Assembly: GCF_002015115.1 (NCBI RefSeq) | Contig: NZ_MUYA01000007.1 | Span: forward strand, 186,001-250,000 | Source: Haemophilus paracuniculus | Lineage (GTDB): Bacteria; Pseudomonadota; Gammaproteobacteria; Enterobacterales; Pasteurellaceae | Length of the DNA stretch: 64,000 nucleotides | Direction of reading: 5' to 3' | Shown here: piece by piece, positions 1 through 9,959 of the stretch | How positions within the stretch are numbered: the first letter of the stretch is position 1 | How the letters are laid out: each line of letters starts with the position of its first letter | The notes under the pieces: model-generated | What the model was told of the DNA's origin: nothing | What the model saw: the letters and a program-made list of their open reading frames with translations, nothing else | The model's database searches: none | Position numbers and translations under genes: made by a program

Positions 1-355
1 TAGCTATGGAGACTTTAAACCACAATTAGTAAAAAGTGATGGGGAGCGATACCCAACCGATGTAATTTATTTCAAAACAGCCGAAAGTGAGGGGGAAGTT
101 TTGCACCCAACACAGAAACCTGTTGAGTTGGGACGTTATCTCATTAAAACATATACAAATGAAAACGATCTTATTTTAGATAATACATTTGGAAGTGGAA
201 GTTTTTTAGTTTCAGCCGCATTAGAAAATAGACGTTTCTGTGGAATTGAACAAAATAAAAATGCCACATTATTCAAAGACAAACATATTGATTATATTGA
301 TTTAGCTTTAAATAGATTGAATAAAGCTGGTGCAAATGTAAGGGTTGTAAGATGA
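1..355 (+). CDS. DNA methyltransferase, C-terminal part (5' end outside window)
   Basis: The frame is open from the first complete codon at position 2, so the gene begins outside the window; the TTG at 101 is not a credible start. The visible 117 residues contain HPTQKP followed by DNTFGSGSF, the S-adenosylmethionine-binding motif I. Motif I at the C-terminal end, after the TQKP block, is the order of beta-class N6-adenine or N4-cytosine methyltransferases, in which the catalytic (D/S)PPY motif lies upstream, here outside the window. The stop overlaps the ATG of the next gene (ATGA, 352-355), so the two are translationally coupled. A separate methyltransferase beside a nuclease-methyltransferase fusion recalls Eco57I-type systems. 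The target base and specificity cannot be read from this fragment. Confidence 0.85.
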   Translation, partial: SYGDFKPQLVKSDGERYPTDVIYFKTAESEGEVLHPTQKPVELGRYLIKTYTNENDLILDNTFGSGSFLVSAALENRRFCGIEQNKNATLFKDKHIDYIDLALNRLNKAGANVRVVR

Positions 356-3060
356 GTAAAGCAAAATTAAATTACAATGAAAGAGCTTGGGCTATCGATG
401 TAATTAGCCATATCAACTTATTTTGTTCTAAAAATAACTTGTTCGTGAAGAAAGCGGGTGGTGAAAGAACCTTAAAAGATCATAGTAAAAAAAGTCTTTT
501 TCCTGATGTTCTCTTGTATGGTAATGAGAAATTTGGCGATGTTATTCAAGGTTGGGAATTAAAAATGCCTGATACGCCAATTACTGATATAGAACTAATA
601 GAAAATGCACAGTTAAAAGCTAATAAACTTGGATTAAATTCATTTCTTTTGTGGAATGCGAAAGAGGCTGTACTCTATATTAGGGAGAATAATTATTTTT
701 CAATCAATAAAACTTGGGTAGAGTCAGATATTCATAGTAGAGAAGATGTAGAAAATAATCAAGATAAATGGAAATGCATTCTTGAAGATATAATTATCTA
801 TATATCACAGATAATTTCTGATTCAAATTATAAAAATGTGGGATTGTTAGAGTTAAGCTCAAATTTATATGTAGATAGTTTGAAAAGTTTTAAACAAGAC
901 TTATCTTGCAATTTTGAATCTAGTGCCATTAAAAACTTTGACTTTGATATAGAAATTACTGAGTGGTTTAATGAAAATCCAACAAAAAACGAAAATAAGT
1001 ATTCTGTACTGGCTGATTTTTCGATTCTTTCTTGGGTAAATAGATTATTATTCTCTCATTATTTGAAAACATTTAACCAAGATGCCGAAATAATTAACAA
1101 CTTAACTTTAAGTTCGTCTATTGATGATGTCATTGAAACCTTTAAAAAAATTACAGAAAAATGTGATTTTATGAATGTATTTCTATCTAATGTTGGAGAT
1201 AAATACATTGGAGATAAATTCTTATCGTATTGGTTAGAATTAAATGAGCTATTAAAAGAAATTCGATTTGATAGGATTGATAACAACTACCTGCACAATG
1301 TTATTGATTCTGCGTTATTGCATTCAAGGAAGAAAGTTGTTGGACAATTTTCTACCCCAATAAATTTAGCTTATTTTCTTGCAAGTATAACAATTAAAAA
1401 TCGCACAGCTAATATAATTGATGCCTGCTGCGGAAGCGGTACTATTCCAAAAGTTGTTTACCAAATTAAGAGAGAATGCAAAATTCCACCTAATGAAGCC
1501 TTAAATCAAGTATGGGCAAGTGATAAATTCTCATATCCATTACAGCTTTGCTCTATTGCGTTATCAGATCCGCAAGCATTAGGTAATCTTGTTCAAGTAT
1601 TTCAGAAAGATGTTTTTGAATTGCAGCCAAATACTGAAATTTCCTTTGTAGATCCATTTATAGAACAAACTGTAACAAAAGAACTACCAGTTATGCATGC
1701 CGTTATTTCTAATTTACCATTTGTAAGATTTGAAACAGCAGAAATTCCTAATAGGAAGAACTTAAGCAATTTAGGATTAAGCAAAAAGTCGGATTTATAT
1801 GCTTATATCATTTTTCATCTTTCTAATTTAATTGAAGAAAATGGAAGAATAGGTGTTATTATCTCAAATTCTTGGTTAGCAAACGAATGGGGATAACAAT
1901 TCAAAGAAAACTTGTTAAAACATTTTAAATTGTTAAAAGTAATTTGTTCTTCAAAAGGAAAATGGTTTGAAAATGCTGATGTTGTTGCTACTTTATTGGT
2001 TCTAGAGAAAAGCAATCAACATGCCGAATATGAAATAGATTTTATAACCACCAATACTTTAATAAAGGATTGGAATAAATCCGTTCTAACCGAAATGGTT
2101 ACAGCCACGCTAAGCTCTAAAATAAAATCCGCTCATTTATCAAAAGCAACATATAAAGTTGAAAAAATAAGAAAGTTCCAAGAATTAGGAATTTCTTGGA
2201 ATGCGTTATTTAGTAACCTTGATTGGATTGATTTAGTTGCGGATAAATTAATAAATGTTAGCAATTATATCAAAATAGCTCGTGGAGAACGTCGTGGGTG
2301 GGATAAGATGTTTTATCCTGAAAGTAAACATCAAATAGAATCTAACTATATCAAGCCTGTTGTGATGAGTTCAAAAGATTTGCCTGACTCTTTAATTGGA
2401 GCGGCTAAAAAAGAAGCATTTTGCTGCTCTGAATCTATTGAAGTATTAAAAGCTAAGAATCATTTTGGAGCATTAGAATGGATTTCTAAATTTGAAAAAG
2501 GAACAAATGGGAAAGGAAAACCACTCATTGAAGTTTTAAGTCGAACCAATCATTTTTGGTATGAAATGAAACCAAATACTTTGGCTGATATGGTTATATC
2601 AATAAATCCTGATAAAAAGATATACGTTTATCGATTGAAAGATCGTTCTTTTGTTAATCAACGATTGATCAGTCTAGCTGTAAAAGATATGGAACAATTA
2701 AACTTACTACACGCTTTATTGAATAGTGTAATTTCATTATTCTATATTGAAAGCATTGGATTCGGGAGAGGTTTGGGAGCGTTAGATTTAAATTCAACGA
2801 CAATATCGAAAAAGTTAATGATATTAGATCCTAATTTACTTTCTAAGGAGCAGTCCATAGAAATAGTAAATAAATTTCAGTCCATTTTAAATAGAAACAT
2901 ACTAGATCTTCCTATTGAATTACAACAAGAAGACCGCATCGAGTTTGATAAGGCTGTATTTAGTGCATTTAATATCAATCTAGCCCCCGAAATTGTCTAT
3001 GATAGTTTGTTAAAAATCTACAATATCCGACAATCGGTAAAAAACGATAAAAGTAGGTGA
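352..3060 (+). pseudogene. Type IIG-like restriction/methyltransferase fusion split by one in-frame TAA
   Basis: One reading frame of about 902 sense codons is interrupted only by TAA at 1894-1896. The sequence runs ...SWLANEWG, stop, QFKENLLKHFKL..., with no frame change. The N-terminal region holds a PD-(D/E)XK-like nuclease signature (FPDV at 50-53, ELK at 69-71). The middle has GQFSTP (331-336), motif I DACCGSG (357-363) and a motif IV variant NLPF (454-457) where NPPY/F is usual. The part after the stop would carry the target-recognition domain. Such enzymes cut and N6-methylate adenine with one polypeptide. The stop leaves 514 residues with nuclease and catalytic methyltransferase regions but no recognition domain. 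The only restart nearby is a TTG at 1912, which looks unlikely. Inactive pseudogene, sequencing error and readthrough all remain possible. Confidence 0.8.
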
Positions 3061-3069
3061 TGAAGAATT

Positions 3070-3094
3070 AAGGCGACCAAATGTCGCCTTTTAA
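3070..3094 (+). terminator. Rho-independent terminator after the R-M locus
   Basis: An 8-bp perfect stem, AAGGCGAC/GTCGCCTT (3070-3077 with 3083-3090) and a 5-nt loop, is followed by a short T run. It sits 9 nt after the stop of the R-M gene. Confidence 0.75.
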
Positions 3095-3155
3095 ATTCTC
3101 ACAAAATAGTATCTTAAAATACAGCCTTATTTTTATAAGAAATAAGTTTGGGGGA

Positions 3156-4601
3156 TTAGTTACCCAACCACCCCATTCCAAGTAGGTAATTCCACCACGC
3201 CATTCCGACGGTTGCGTGGATAATCAAGCTACCAAAGGCGATGATTGCCCCTGCGGTCCACCAAGATTTGATGTCGTTATAGCCTGCACCAAAGGTGATC
3301 GGGCCTGGGCCACCGCCGTAGTGGGTCACAGAACCGCCGTAAGAGTTAGAGAATAGCAAGCCAATCGCTAATAATTCCACTGGCGCACCAGCCACTTTCC
3401 CCACGGTCGCAAACACGGGTACCATCGCCGCTACATAAGCACCGCCAGATGCGAACAGATAACGCACGGCGACGCTCAACAGTAAAATCACCATTAACGC
3501 TAAGGTGCCTTGATCGCCAAAGTTGAGATTTTTGCTGAGGGTGTCGGCTAACCATTCAAAGAATTTCGCTTTTTCTAGCACGCTGGACATACCAATGATA
3601 CCGCCGTACCAAATTAAGGTATCCCAGCCTGCTTTGTTTTTGCGGATATCGTCCCAAGAAACAATGCTCAACACGATACAAAGCACCATTGTGATTAACG
3701 CCACGGTGGTTGCGTTCACGTTTAAGAAATCAGCGAAGATCCAGCCGAATAACGCCACCACGAACAACACCGCCAACGCTTTTTCACGGAAAGTGATCGG
3801 GCCTAATTCTTCCAAGCCTTTGCGCGCGATCTCTTTGTTGTCCACTTTTTTCATTTCAGGTGGTGAGATCAAATAGCAGATAAATGGAATGATGAACAAA
3901 CACAATAAACCCGGCACAGAGGCGGCTAAGAACCATTGAATCCAGTTCATATTAAAGCCAAGGATCGGTGCCATTAGCGAGAGGGCTAACGCATTTGGTG
4001 CCATTGCGGTTAAGAAGATGTAGCTGGTTGTTTTCACCACCATATACACATTCATCAGCAAGTAACGCCCTGCTTTTTTCGGGCTGGTTTCAGGGTCTGA
4101 CCCCAACGCCACCGCGACGCTATTGATGATCGGGAACACAATTCCCCCTGCGCGTGCCGTGTTGGACGGCGTGGCTGGCGAGAGCAATAAATCCAAGAAC
4201 ATCGTCACATAGCCCAAACGCAAGGTGGTGTTCCCCATCGCACCGATCATATGGTAGGCGATCCGCTTACCCAAGCCCGTGATCACGAACGCTGAACTGA
4301 GCGTAAAGGCGGTGAAGATGAGCCACGTTGTCCCCGATTGATAACCGCTCAGGGTTTGGCTCACTTTGACAAGTTCTTTTGCGCCCTCAGTGTTACCGAT
4401 GGTCGCGGCAGACGCTGCCACTGCCGCCAATAAAATGACGGGTTCGCCATAAGGTTTAATCACTAATCCGACAATCGTTGCCAGATAAAGACCAAACAAA
4501 CGCCACGCAATCAGAGAAAGCCCCTCTGGTGCAGGCAGTAAAAACACGATCGTTGGTATGGCAACCAAGATCGCTAATTTTTGTGCTTTGGATAAAGCCA
4601 T
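3156..4601 (-). CDS. citT: Citrate/dicarboxylate carrier, DASS (SLC13) family, CitT-like
   Basis: A 481-residue polytopic membrane protein with about a dozen hydrophobic segments, alternating with short loops such as SPATPSNTARAGG and THYGGGPGP, both typical of the divalent anion:sodium symporter family (CitT, TtdT, plant 2-oxoglutarate/malate translocators). In citrate fermentation CitT exchanges external citrate for internal succinate. It starts 2 nt after the citXG stop with a good SD (AGAGGTAA) before the ATG, so it is the last gene of the citC-citD-citE-citF-citXG-citT operon, the same content as in H. influenzae. The operon context favours citrate over other dicarboxylates; substrate is inferred, not read from residues. 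Confidence 0.9.
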   Translation of the reverse strand: MALSKAQKLAILVAIPTIVFLLPAPEGLSLIAWRLFGLYLATIVGLVIKPYGEPVILLAAVAASAATIGNTEGAKELVKVSQTLSGYQSGTTWLIFTAFTLSSAFVITGLGKRIAYHMIGAMGNTTLRLGYVTMFLDLLLSPATPSNTARAGGIVFPIINSVAVALGSDPETSPKKAGRYLLMNVYMVVKTTSYIFLTAMAPNALALSLMAPILGFNMNWIQWFLAASVPGLLCLFIIPFICYLISPPEMKKVDNKEIARKGLEELGPITFREKALAVLFVVALFGWIFADFLNVNATTVALITMVLCIVLSIVSWDDIRKNKAGWDTLIWYGGIIGMSSVLEKAKFFEWLADTLSKNLNFGDQGTLALMVILLLSVAVRYLFASGGAYVAAMVPVFATVGKVAGAPVELLAIGLLFSNSYGGSVTHYGGGPGPITFGAGYNDIKSWWTAGAIIAFGSLIIHATVGMAWWNYLLGMGWLGN

Positions 4602-4603
4602 TT

Positions 4604-5986
4604 TTAGTTACCTCTTAAAAGAAGATGAAAGAAAAAGGTGAGTGCCAATAAATCGGCACTGCCACCTGCACTGAGATTTCGCTCAATGCAAGCCTGATCA
4701 AGGGCGTTCAAACTGGCGATACACGCCTCTCGATCCTGTAAAAAATCGGTATTTTCCAACCGCTTGTGTGCCTCGTTTTGCACAAATGTCAGCCCTGCCA
4801 GTCCCCCTCGGTGAATGAGGTTGGTGTCGGCGTTGTCCGCCATCAGTGCGGTGAGTAGGATTAAGCCTTGATGTTGCGGATCGCGTTGGTTATCCAGCAA
4901 TGGCAACACTTTTCGCACCAGCGGAAAGCCAGCCTCTGCCTCGCCCCTCGCCCCCGTCAAACCGTATTCACGGAAGATCCGAATCCCTGCGGTAAGCGGT
5001 TGATTTTCAGGGACATTTTGCAATTCCTGCGTAATCCCTTGGGTGATCTGGGCGACCGTGTGGCAAATCTGCGAAATATCCGTTTCGGCGGATAAGGCAA
5101 AGGCTCGCCCCATCGCACAACAAACTAGCCCAAAGGCGAAAATCGCCCCTTTGTGGGTGTTGATCTGGTCGGTGGCGTGAAACATCGCCTGTTCCGCTTG
5201 CTGTCCAAGCGGTCGGATTTCCGCCAAAATTTGCGATTCGGGCAGGTCGGCGGTCTCGATCCCCCGTTGCACGAATTTCGCCCAAAACGGTCGCAAAGCT
5301 GCGGCACTTCGCTCAAAGGTGTGATAATCCATATCCTTGTGCGCGCCGTTGTTTTGCCGATCCACCAACCCCGGCTTTGGGGTCAGGTCTAATTCGGCAA
5401 GCAGGGCTTGATTGACCTTATCAGCGATTTTTTCCGCCAAATAATCCCCTCTCACTCGCCGTTGCATTTCCGCCACGATTTCGTCTAGCGAATGGCGGCG
5501 GCTACGGGTGCAGATTTTGCCCTCATCGTTACAAAGCAAGCAGGGACGCGGTGGCAAGCCAAATTCCGCTCGGCTCAATAATCGTCCGCTCGCCTCGAAC
5601 ACATCGAAATCCCATAGGCGTGCCAGTGGTGAGCTTTGTTCAAGGGCGATCAAGGCGCGTTTTAAGGTTGTCGCCTCAATCGGTAGCGAAAAAATCGCCT
5701 CGTGTCCCGTTGCAAGGGGGCGGATAAATTCGGCGGTCGGTTTAATGCCAAGGGTTTGAAATAAAGCGGTAAGTTCAGCTAAACCTTTTGTAAACACATA
5801 GTCTAGCAACGCATTTTTTTTGACCGCCCCGACCGCCAGCAAGGTGAACGAAAGCACCGTCTGCTGATAGTCGGTAAGGCATTGTTGCTGTAACAAGGCA
5901 CGCGCTTCCCTCGCATTCAGCAAGGTTTCGAGGGAAATCGCCTCGCCCTCGATGTCAAAGGGCGGGCAAATTTTGGCAAAAATCAT
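4604..5986 (-). CDS. citXG: CitXG fusion: citrate lyase holo-ACP synthase / triphosphoribosyl-dephospho-CoA synthase
   Basis: 460 residues, two domains. The N-terminal ~170 residues are CitX, which transfers the prosthetic group to the acyl carrier protein CitD (FEASGRLLSRAEFGLPPR at about 129-146, then PCLLC). The rest is CitG, which makes 2'-(5''-triphosphoribosyl)-3'-dephospho-CoA from dephospho-CoA and ATP (LDLTPKPGLVDRQNNGAHKD, then NTHKGAIFAFG). E. coli has separate citX and citG; the fusion matches H. influenzae. The ATG directly follows an uptake-signal-like GCAAGCGGT with little SD, 15 nt after citF, so translation may depend on coupling to citF. Confidence 0.93.
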   Translation of the reverse strand: MIFAKICPPFDIEGEAISLETLLNAREARALLQQQCLTDYQQTVLSFTLLAVGAVKKNALLDYVFTKGLAELTALFQTLGIKPTAEFIRPLATGHEAIFSLPIEATTLKRALIALEQSSPLARLWDFDVFEASGRLLSRAEFGLPPRPCLLCNDEGKICTRSRRHSLDEIVAEMQRRVRGDYLAEKIADKVNQALLAELDLTPKPGLVDRQNNGAHKDMDYHTFERSAAALRPFWAKFVQRGIETADLPESQILAEIRPLGQQAEQAMFHATDQINTHKGAIFAFGLVCCAMGRAFALSAETDISQICHTVAQITQGITQELQNVPENQPLTAGIRIFREYGLTGARGEAEAGFPLVRKVLPLLDNQRDPQHQGLILLTALMADNADTNLIHRGGLAGLTFVQNEAHKRLENTDFLQDREACIASLNALDQACIERNLSAGGSADLLALTFFFHLLLRGN

Positions 5987-6001
5987 ACCGCTTGCACTCG
6001 C

Positions 6002-7513
6002 TTAGGCTTTGACTTGGTAAACGGTGTCAATCACCGAGCCATCACGATAACGCACCACCGCTACGGGCTTGTCGGTAAACTCAATCGGTTTCGGCTTGCC
6101 AGTAATGCTGTACGCCCGTTCGCAAAGTTGCTCAATGGTAAACAGCGGAATTTGGGCATTTTGTAACGCCTCGATCAGCTCTGGGCGTTTTGGATTGACC
6201 GCCACCCCGTGATCCGTGACCAAAATGTCGATGTTTTCGCCCGGCGTGACGCAGGTGATCACTTCTTCCACCACCGTTGGAATCCGTCCACGCACGAGAG
6301 GGGCAACGATGATCGAGAGTTGGGCGGAGGCAGCGGTGTCGCAGTGTCCGCCCGATGCCCCACGGATCACCCCGTCAGAGCCAGTCAGCACGTTTACGTT
6401 AAATTTGGTGTCGATTTCCAACGCACTCAAAATCACCACATCTAAACGCTCAACAGACGCGCCTTTTGAGCTGTAATTGGCGTATTGGTTGGCGGAAACC
6501 TCGATATGATTCGGGTTGCGCGCCAAAGATTCGGCGGCGTCTTTGTCGAAACTTTGTACGTCAATCAATTTTTTGATCAGCCCAGCCTCGTGCAACGCCA
6601 CCATTGAGGAGGTGATTCCCCCAAGGGCGAAATCCGCCGTGATGTTTTGTTTCCGCATTTTGTCTTCAAGGAAACGCGTAACCGCCAAAGACGCACCGCC
6701 CGATCCCGTTTGCAGGGAAAAGCCCTCTTTAAAATAGCCTGAGGCGAAGATCACTTCTGCCGCTTTGCGTGCGATCAACAATTCACGCGGGTTGGTGGTC
6801 ATTCGGGTTGCCCCACCGCCGATTTTTTTCGGATCGCCGACCGCCTCAACCTGCACGATCAGATCGACCTGATCCTGCGGAATACTGGCAGGGTGATGGG
6901 GATACGCCACCAACTCTTCGGTCAGTAGCACTACTTTGTCGGCAAATTCCGCATCGACTTTGGCATAGCCGAGCGAGCCACATTTGCTTTTTCCGCTGTA
7001 ACCGTTGGCGTTACCAAATTCATCGCAAGCTGGCACGCCTAAAAACGCCACGTCAATTTTCAATTCGCCACTTTTTACCAAATGCACCCGTCCGCCGTGC
7101 GAGTGGATATTGACGGGTTCGGCTAAAATGCCTTTGGAAATTTCGTCCGCCAACTGCCCACGCAAGCCCGAAGAATAGATCTTCGTCACCACGCCATTTT
7201 TGATGTGTTCCACAATCGGGAAATGGCTATCAATCAGCGAGCTAGACGCAAGAGTCAGATTTTTAAAGCCCATTTCGGCAATTTTCGCCATCACCATATT
7301 CACCACGAAATCGCCACCACGGAAGGCGTGATGGAATGAGACCGTCATTCCGTCTTTCAGCCCCGAACGGCGGATCGCCTCTTCCAAATTGGCACATAAT
7401 TTGCGATTTTTCGCGGTTCGCACTAATGCCTCCGCTTTCGGCACGGCTTGGTAAGCGGTCAGATCCGAGCGAAGTTTTGCAAATTGTTCAACACGTTGTT
7501 CTCTTGTTTTCAT
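6002..7513 (-). CDS. citF: Citrate lyase alpha subunit (citrate:acetyl-ACP transferase)
   Basis: 503 residues, full length for CitF. It catalyses exchange of the acetyl group on the CitD prosthetic group for citrate, the first half of citrate cleavage. Recognisable family stretches include SFHHAFRGGDFVVN near the N-terminus, TGSGGASLAVTRFLEDKMR in the middle and SGGHCDTAA followed by VTDHGVAVNPKRPEL in the C-terminal half. It lies 3 nt after the citE stop, and the sequence GAGGAATAAACA supplies the SD. It forms the (alpha, beta, gamma)6 citrate lyase complex with CitE and CitD in the cytoplasm. Confidence 0.96.
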   Translation of the reverse strand: MKTREQRVEQFAKLRSDLTAYQAVPKAEALVRTAKNRKLCANLEEAIRRSGLKDGMTVSFHHAFRGGDFVVNMVMAKIAEMGFKNLTLASSSLIDSHFPIVEHIKNGVVTKIYSSGLRGQLADEISKGILAEPVNIHSHGGRVHLVKSGELKIDVAFLGVPACDEFGNANGYSGKSKCGSLGYAKVDAEFADKVVLLTEELVAYPHHPASIPQDQVDLIVQVEAVGDPKKIGGGATRMTTNPRELLIARKAAEVIFASGYFKEGFSLQTGSGGASLAVTRFLEDKMRKQNITADFALGGITSSMVALHEAGLIKKLIDVQSFDKDAAESLARNPNHIEVSANQYANYSSKGASVERLDVVILSALEIDTKFNVNVLTGSDGVIRGASGGHCDTAASAQLSIIVAPLVRGRIPTVVEEVITCVTPGENIDILVTDHGVAVNPKRPELIEALQNAQIPLFTIEQLCERAYSITGKPKPIEFTDKPVAVVRYRDGSVIDTVYQVKA

Positions 7514-7516
7514 TGT

Positions 7517-8392
7517 TTATTCCTCACGAATGCCCGATTTTGCACGCTCTAACACTAATCTCGCCCGTTCGATGATCGGGGCGTCCACCATTTTGCCGTT
7601 GAGCGACACCACGCCAAGCCCTTGTGCCTCAGCCTCTTGCGCCGCCTCAATCACCGCTTGGGCGTGATCCACATCTTTTTGAGTTGGGGCGAACAGGTTG
7701 TGCAGTAGCTCAATTTGGCGAGGGTTCACCAGCGATTTGCCGTCAAAGCCGAGCTGCTTGATCAAACTCGCCTCACGCAAGAATCCTTCCTCATCGTTAG
7801 CGTTGGAAAAGACCGTATCAAAGGCTTGAATCCCTGCCGAACGCGCCGCTTGCAAGATGGTGCAACGGGCGAACAGCAATTCAATCCCCTCTGGCGAGCG
7901 TTCCGTTTTGAGGTTACGCACATAATCTTCCGCACCGAGGGCGATCCCGATCAGGCGTTTTGAGGCAAAGGCGATTTGGTTGGCTTGGGTAATGCCGAGG
8001 GGGGATTCAATCGCCGCCAAGAGTTTGGTGCTACCCACTTCTCGTCCGCACGCTTTTTCGATCTCGGTGATGGCGTTATCCATTGCGATCACATCATCGG
8101 CGGTATCGGTTTTCGGCATTCGCACCACGTCCACCCCAGCGCGCACCACCGCATTCAAATCAAGCAGACCAAATTCAGAATCAATCGGATTCACACGCAC
8201 CACCGTTTCCATCGCTTGATAGAGCGGATGTTGCAAGGCGTGTGCCACTAACATTCGGGCGGTGTCCTTCTCTTTCAGGGCAACCGAATCTTCCAAATCG
8301 AACATAATCGAATCTGGCTGATAGATAAAACTATTACTGATCATCGCCGCATTTGATCCTGGCACGAATAACATACTGCGTCTTAATTTCAT
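7517..8392 (-). CDS. citE: Citrate lyase beta subunit (citryl-ACP lyase)
   Basis: 291 residues from ATG at 8392. An upstream in-frame start at 8407 was rejected because the 8392 ATG has GGAG about 9 nt upstream and makes the ATGA overlap with the citD stop. The N-terminus reads [12 protein letters not shown], the hallmark of the HpcH/HpaI-CitE TIM-barrel family. DLEDSV and AIESPLGI carry the expected acidic Mg-binding and substrate-binding residues. CitE cleaves citryl-ACP to acetyl-ACP and oxaloacetate. Confidence 0.96.
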   Translation of the reverse strand: MKLRRSMLFVPGSNAAMISNSFIYQPDSIMFDLEDSVALKEKDTARMLVAHALQHPLYQAMETVVRVNPIDSEFGLLDLNAVVRAGVDVVRMPKTDTADDVIAMDNAITEIEKACGREVGSTKLLAAIESPLGITQANQIAFASKRLIGIALGAEDYVRNLKTERSPEGIELLFARCTILQAARSAGIQAFDTVFSNANDEEGFLREASLIKQLGFDGKSLVNPRQIELLHNLFAPTQKDVDHAQAVIEAAQEAEAQGLGVVSLNGKMVDAPIIERARLVLERAKSGIREE

Positions 8393-8676
8393 AGCACCGC
8401 CTCCCAATTCACTGGCGTATCTGTGGCACGCAACAGGGCGGCTTTGAGTCTGGCACGCAACACGCAGTCTAATGCCCCTCTGTCCTCCACAATCACTTGC
8501 ACATCGGTAATTTGTAGCTGAGAAAGCACCGCTTGCACGGTCTGATGAATGTCCTCACCAAACTGCTTGCCTACGGAACTGTTGATCTCAATATCGACCC
8601 CATCATTCGGGGCAATTCGCACTTGAGCATCGCTCGATTCCAGCGTGCCAGCCACGGCGGTTTTGGTTATTTCCAT
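8389..8676 (-). CDS. citD: Citrate lyase gamma subunit (acyl carrier protein)
   Basis: 95 residues, the normal size for CitD. The segment [15 protein letters not shown] contains the conserved serine region that carries the triphosphoribosyl-dephospho-CoA arm made by CitXG. The C-terminal [16 protein letters not shown] matches the family. SD AGAGGAA lies just upstream of the ATG. Four bases overlap citE. Confidence 0.94.
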   Translation of the reverse strand: MEITKTAVAGTLESSDAQVRIAPNDGVDIEINSSVGKQFGEDIHQTVQAVLSQLQITDVQVIVEDRGALDCVLRARLKAALLRATDTPVNWEAVL

Positions 8677-8711
8677 AAAAATTCCTCTTGTTGTAATGAT
8701 AAAATCGGTGG

Positions 8712-9722
8712 TTAGTTCGCCCCGGCTTGGCGTTGCAAAAACTGCAAGGTGGTTGCTGGCACAAAATCCGCCAACGCCTCAAAATCTTGCCTTTCCAACA
8801 ATTTACGCACTTTGGACGCAGAAATCGGCTCATCATTAAGCGTGATTCTTTCCAGCTCAACCACTTGAATAGACGGATTTTCTAACGGGGCTTGTTGCAA
8901 CCAATACGCCATTTTGCGGTTATATTCGGCAGTAACTTCACAGATCGGTTCAGAGCCGACAAAACGGTGGGTAATCCCCAAACTTGGGGCGATATGTTGG
9001 CGGAATAATTTGAGATCCAGCTCTAAATAACAGTCGTCTGTTAAGCCTTGATCTTTCAGGAAATAGTTGGGGAAAGTGGCACGGGAAATAATGTAATCCG
9101 AGCCTTTGTGTAACGTAATGCGATCCAAATCGGCGATCCCTTGCTTGACTAATGCAAACCGATCTTGAAAGCTAAATTGGGACGCGTTTTCGCTCACGAT
9201 GAAAAGATGAAGATGATCGCACTGGGCGAGGGCTTGTTCAATCAGGTAACGATGCCCCAACGTGAAAGGATTGGCGTTCATCACAATCGCCCCGATTTTC
9301 TCGCCTGCCACCCGTTGAGCCTGCCATTTCGCACACTGCTTCGCAAGGCGAGTTGAGCTATTTTCGAGCAGCACCACATTCGGATAAGCCTCGGCAATCG
9401 TATAAAAACCGCACTGATTAAACACCTGTTCGTACTCGGGTTTGGTGTAAATAAAGAGATCGGGGCGGTTCAGCTCATAGGCAAAATTGACCATTTCGGT
9501 TAATAATCGAACCGCAATCCCCTCGCCCCGTAGTTCAGATCGAATTGCAATACATTTAAAGATATTACCTGCAATGCCACCACACGCCAAAATTTCGCCA
9601 AAACGATAAACGATCACAAAATATTCAATTTGCGAATCTAATTTCAGATCATTTTTTTCTAAAAATTGGCTGATAGCGGTCAGTTTTGTTTTATTTTTTA
9701 CGCTGACGCGTTCGAGTTGCAT
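8712..9722 (-). CDS. citC: [Citrate (pro-3S)-lyase] ligase (acetate:SH-citrate lyase ligase)
   Basis: 336 residues: an N-terminal GNAT-like region (about 1-125) and a nucleotidyltransferase domain with the [14 protein letters not shown] motif (about 150-165; T/H-x-GH type ATP binding) and a C-terminal [10 protein letters not shown] signature. It activates citrate lyase by ATP-dependent acetylation of the thiol of the CitD prosthetic group. First gene of the cit operon; the 237-bp region upstream carries an FNR box, which fits anaerobic citrate fermentation. Confidence 0.94.
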   Translation of the reverse strand: MQLERVSVKNKTKLTAISQFLEKNDLKLDSQIEYFVIVYRFGEILACGGIAGNIFKCIAIRSELRGEGIAVRLLTEMVNFAYELNRPDLFIYTKPEYEQVFNQCGFYTIAEAYPNVVLLENSSTRLAKQCAKWQAQRVAGEKIGAIVMNANPFTLGHRYLIEQALAQCDHLHLFIVSENASQFSFQDRFALVKQGIADLDRITLHKGSDYIISRATFPNYFLKDQGLTDDCYLELDLKLFRQHIAPSLGITHRFVGSEPICEVTAEYNRKMAYWLQQAPLENPSIQVVELERITLNDEPISASKVRKLLERQDFEALADFVPATTLQFLQRQAGAN

Positions 9723-9800
9723 AGAATTGATAAAAAAACTAAAAAACGGTGTGCATTCTAGCGGATTATTTGGATTATGCTAACCCAAAAGAGGTATGAC

Positions 9801-9814
9801 TTGATGTGAATCAA
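9801..9814 (-). promoter_or_regulatory. FNR box upstream of the citrate lyase operon
   Basis: TTGATGTGAATCAA is a perfect match to the FNR consensus TTGAT-N4-ATCAA. Its centre lies about 85 bp upstream of the citC start codon, a position compatible with activation. FNR is the oxygen-sensing activator of anaerobic genes in gamma-proteobacteria. No start site was identified, so the exact spacing is unknown. Confidence 0.7.
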
Positions 9815-9912
9815 ACTCTATCACTGCTATAAAATATCCCTAAAATAGAAATATAAAAAAGCAGTGAAAATAATTTAAAATTTGTCTTAAAATTGTGAAA
9901 TAAATGTAAACA

Positions 9913-9944
9913 AAAAGCCTTTGAAATTATTTTCAAAGGCTTTT
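9913..9944 (-). terminator. Terminator downstream of sbcB
   Basis: A 14-bp perfect stem (9913-9926 with 9931-9944, AAAAGCCTTTGAAA and its complement) has a 4-nt loop, and the minus-strand side ends in a T run. It lies 16 nt after the sbcB stop and between two minus-strand units. Confidence 0.85.
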
Positions 9945-9959
9945 AAATTCACTTTCAAT

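Noticed and set aside
1912..3060. Separate gene starting at TTG 1912
   Set aside because: Same frame as the upstream 352 gene and continuous with it; no SD. Treated as the 3' part of one interrupted gene.
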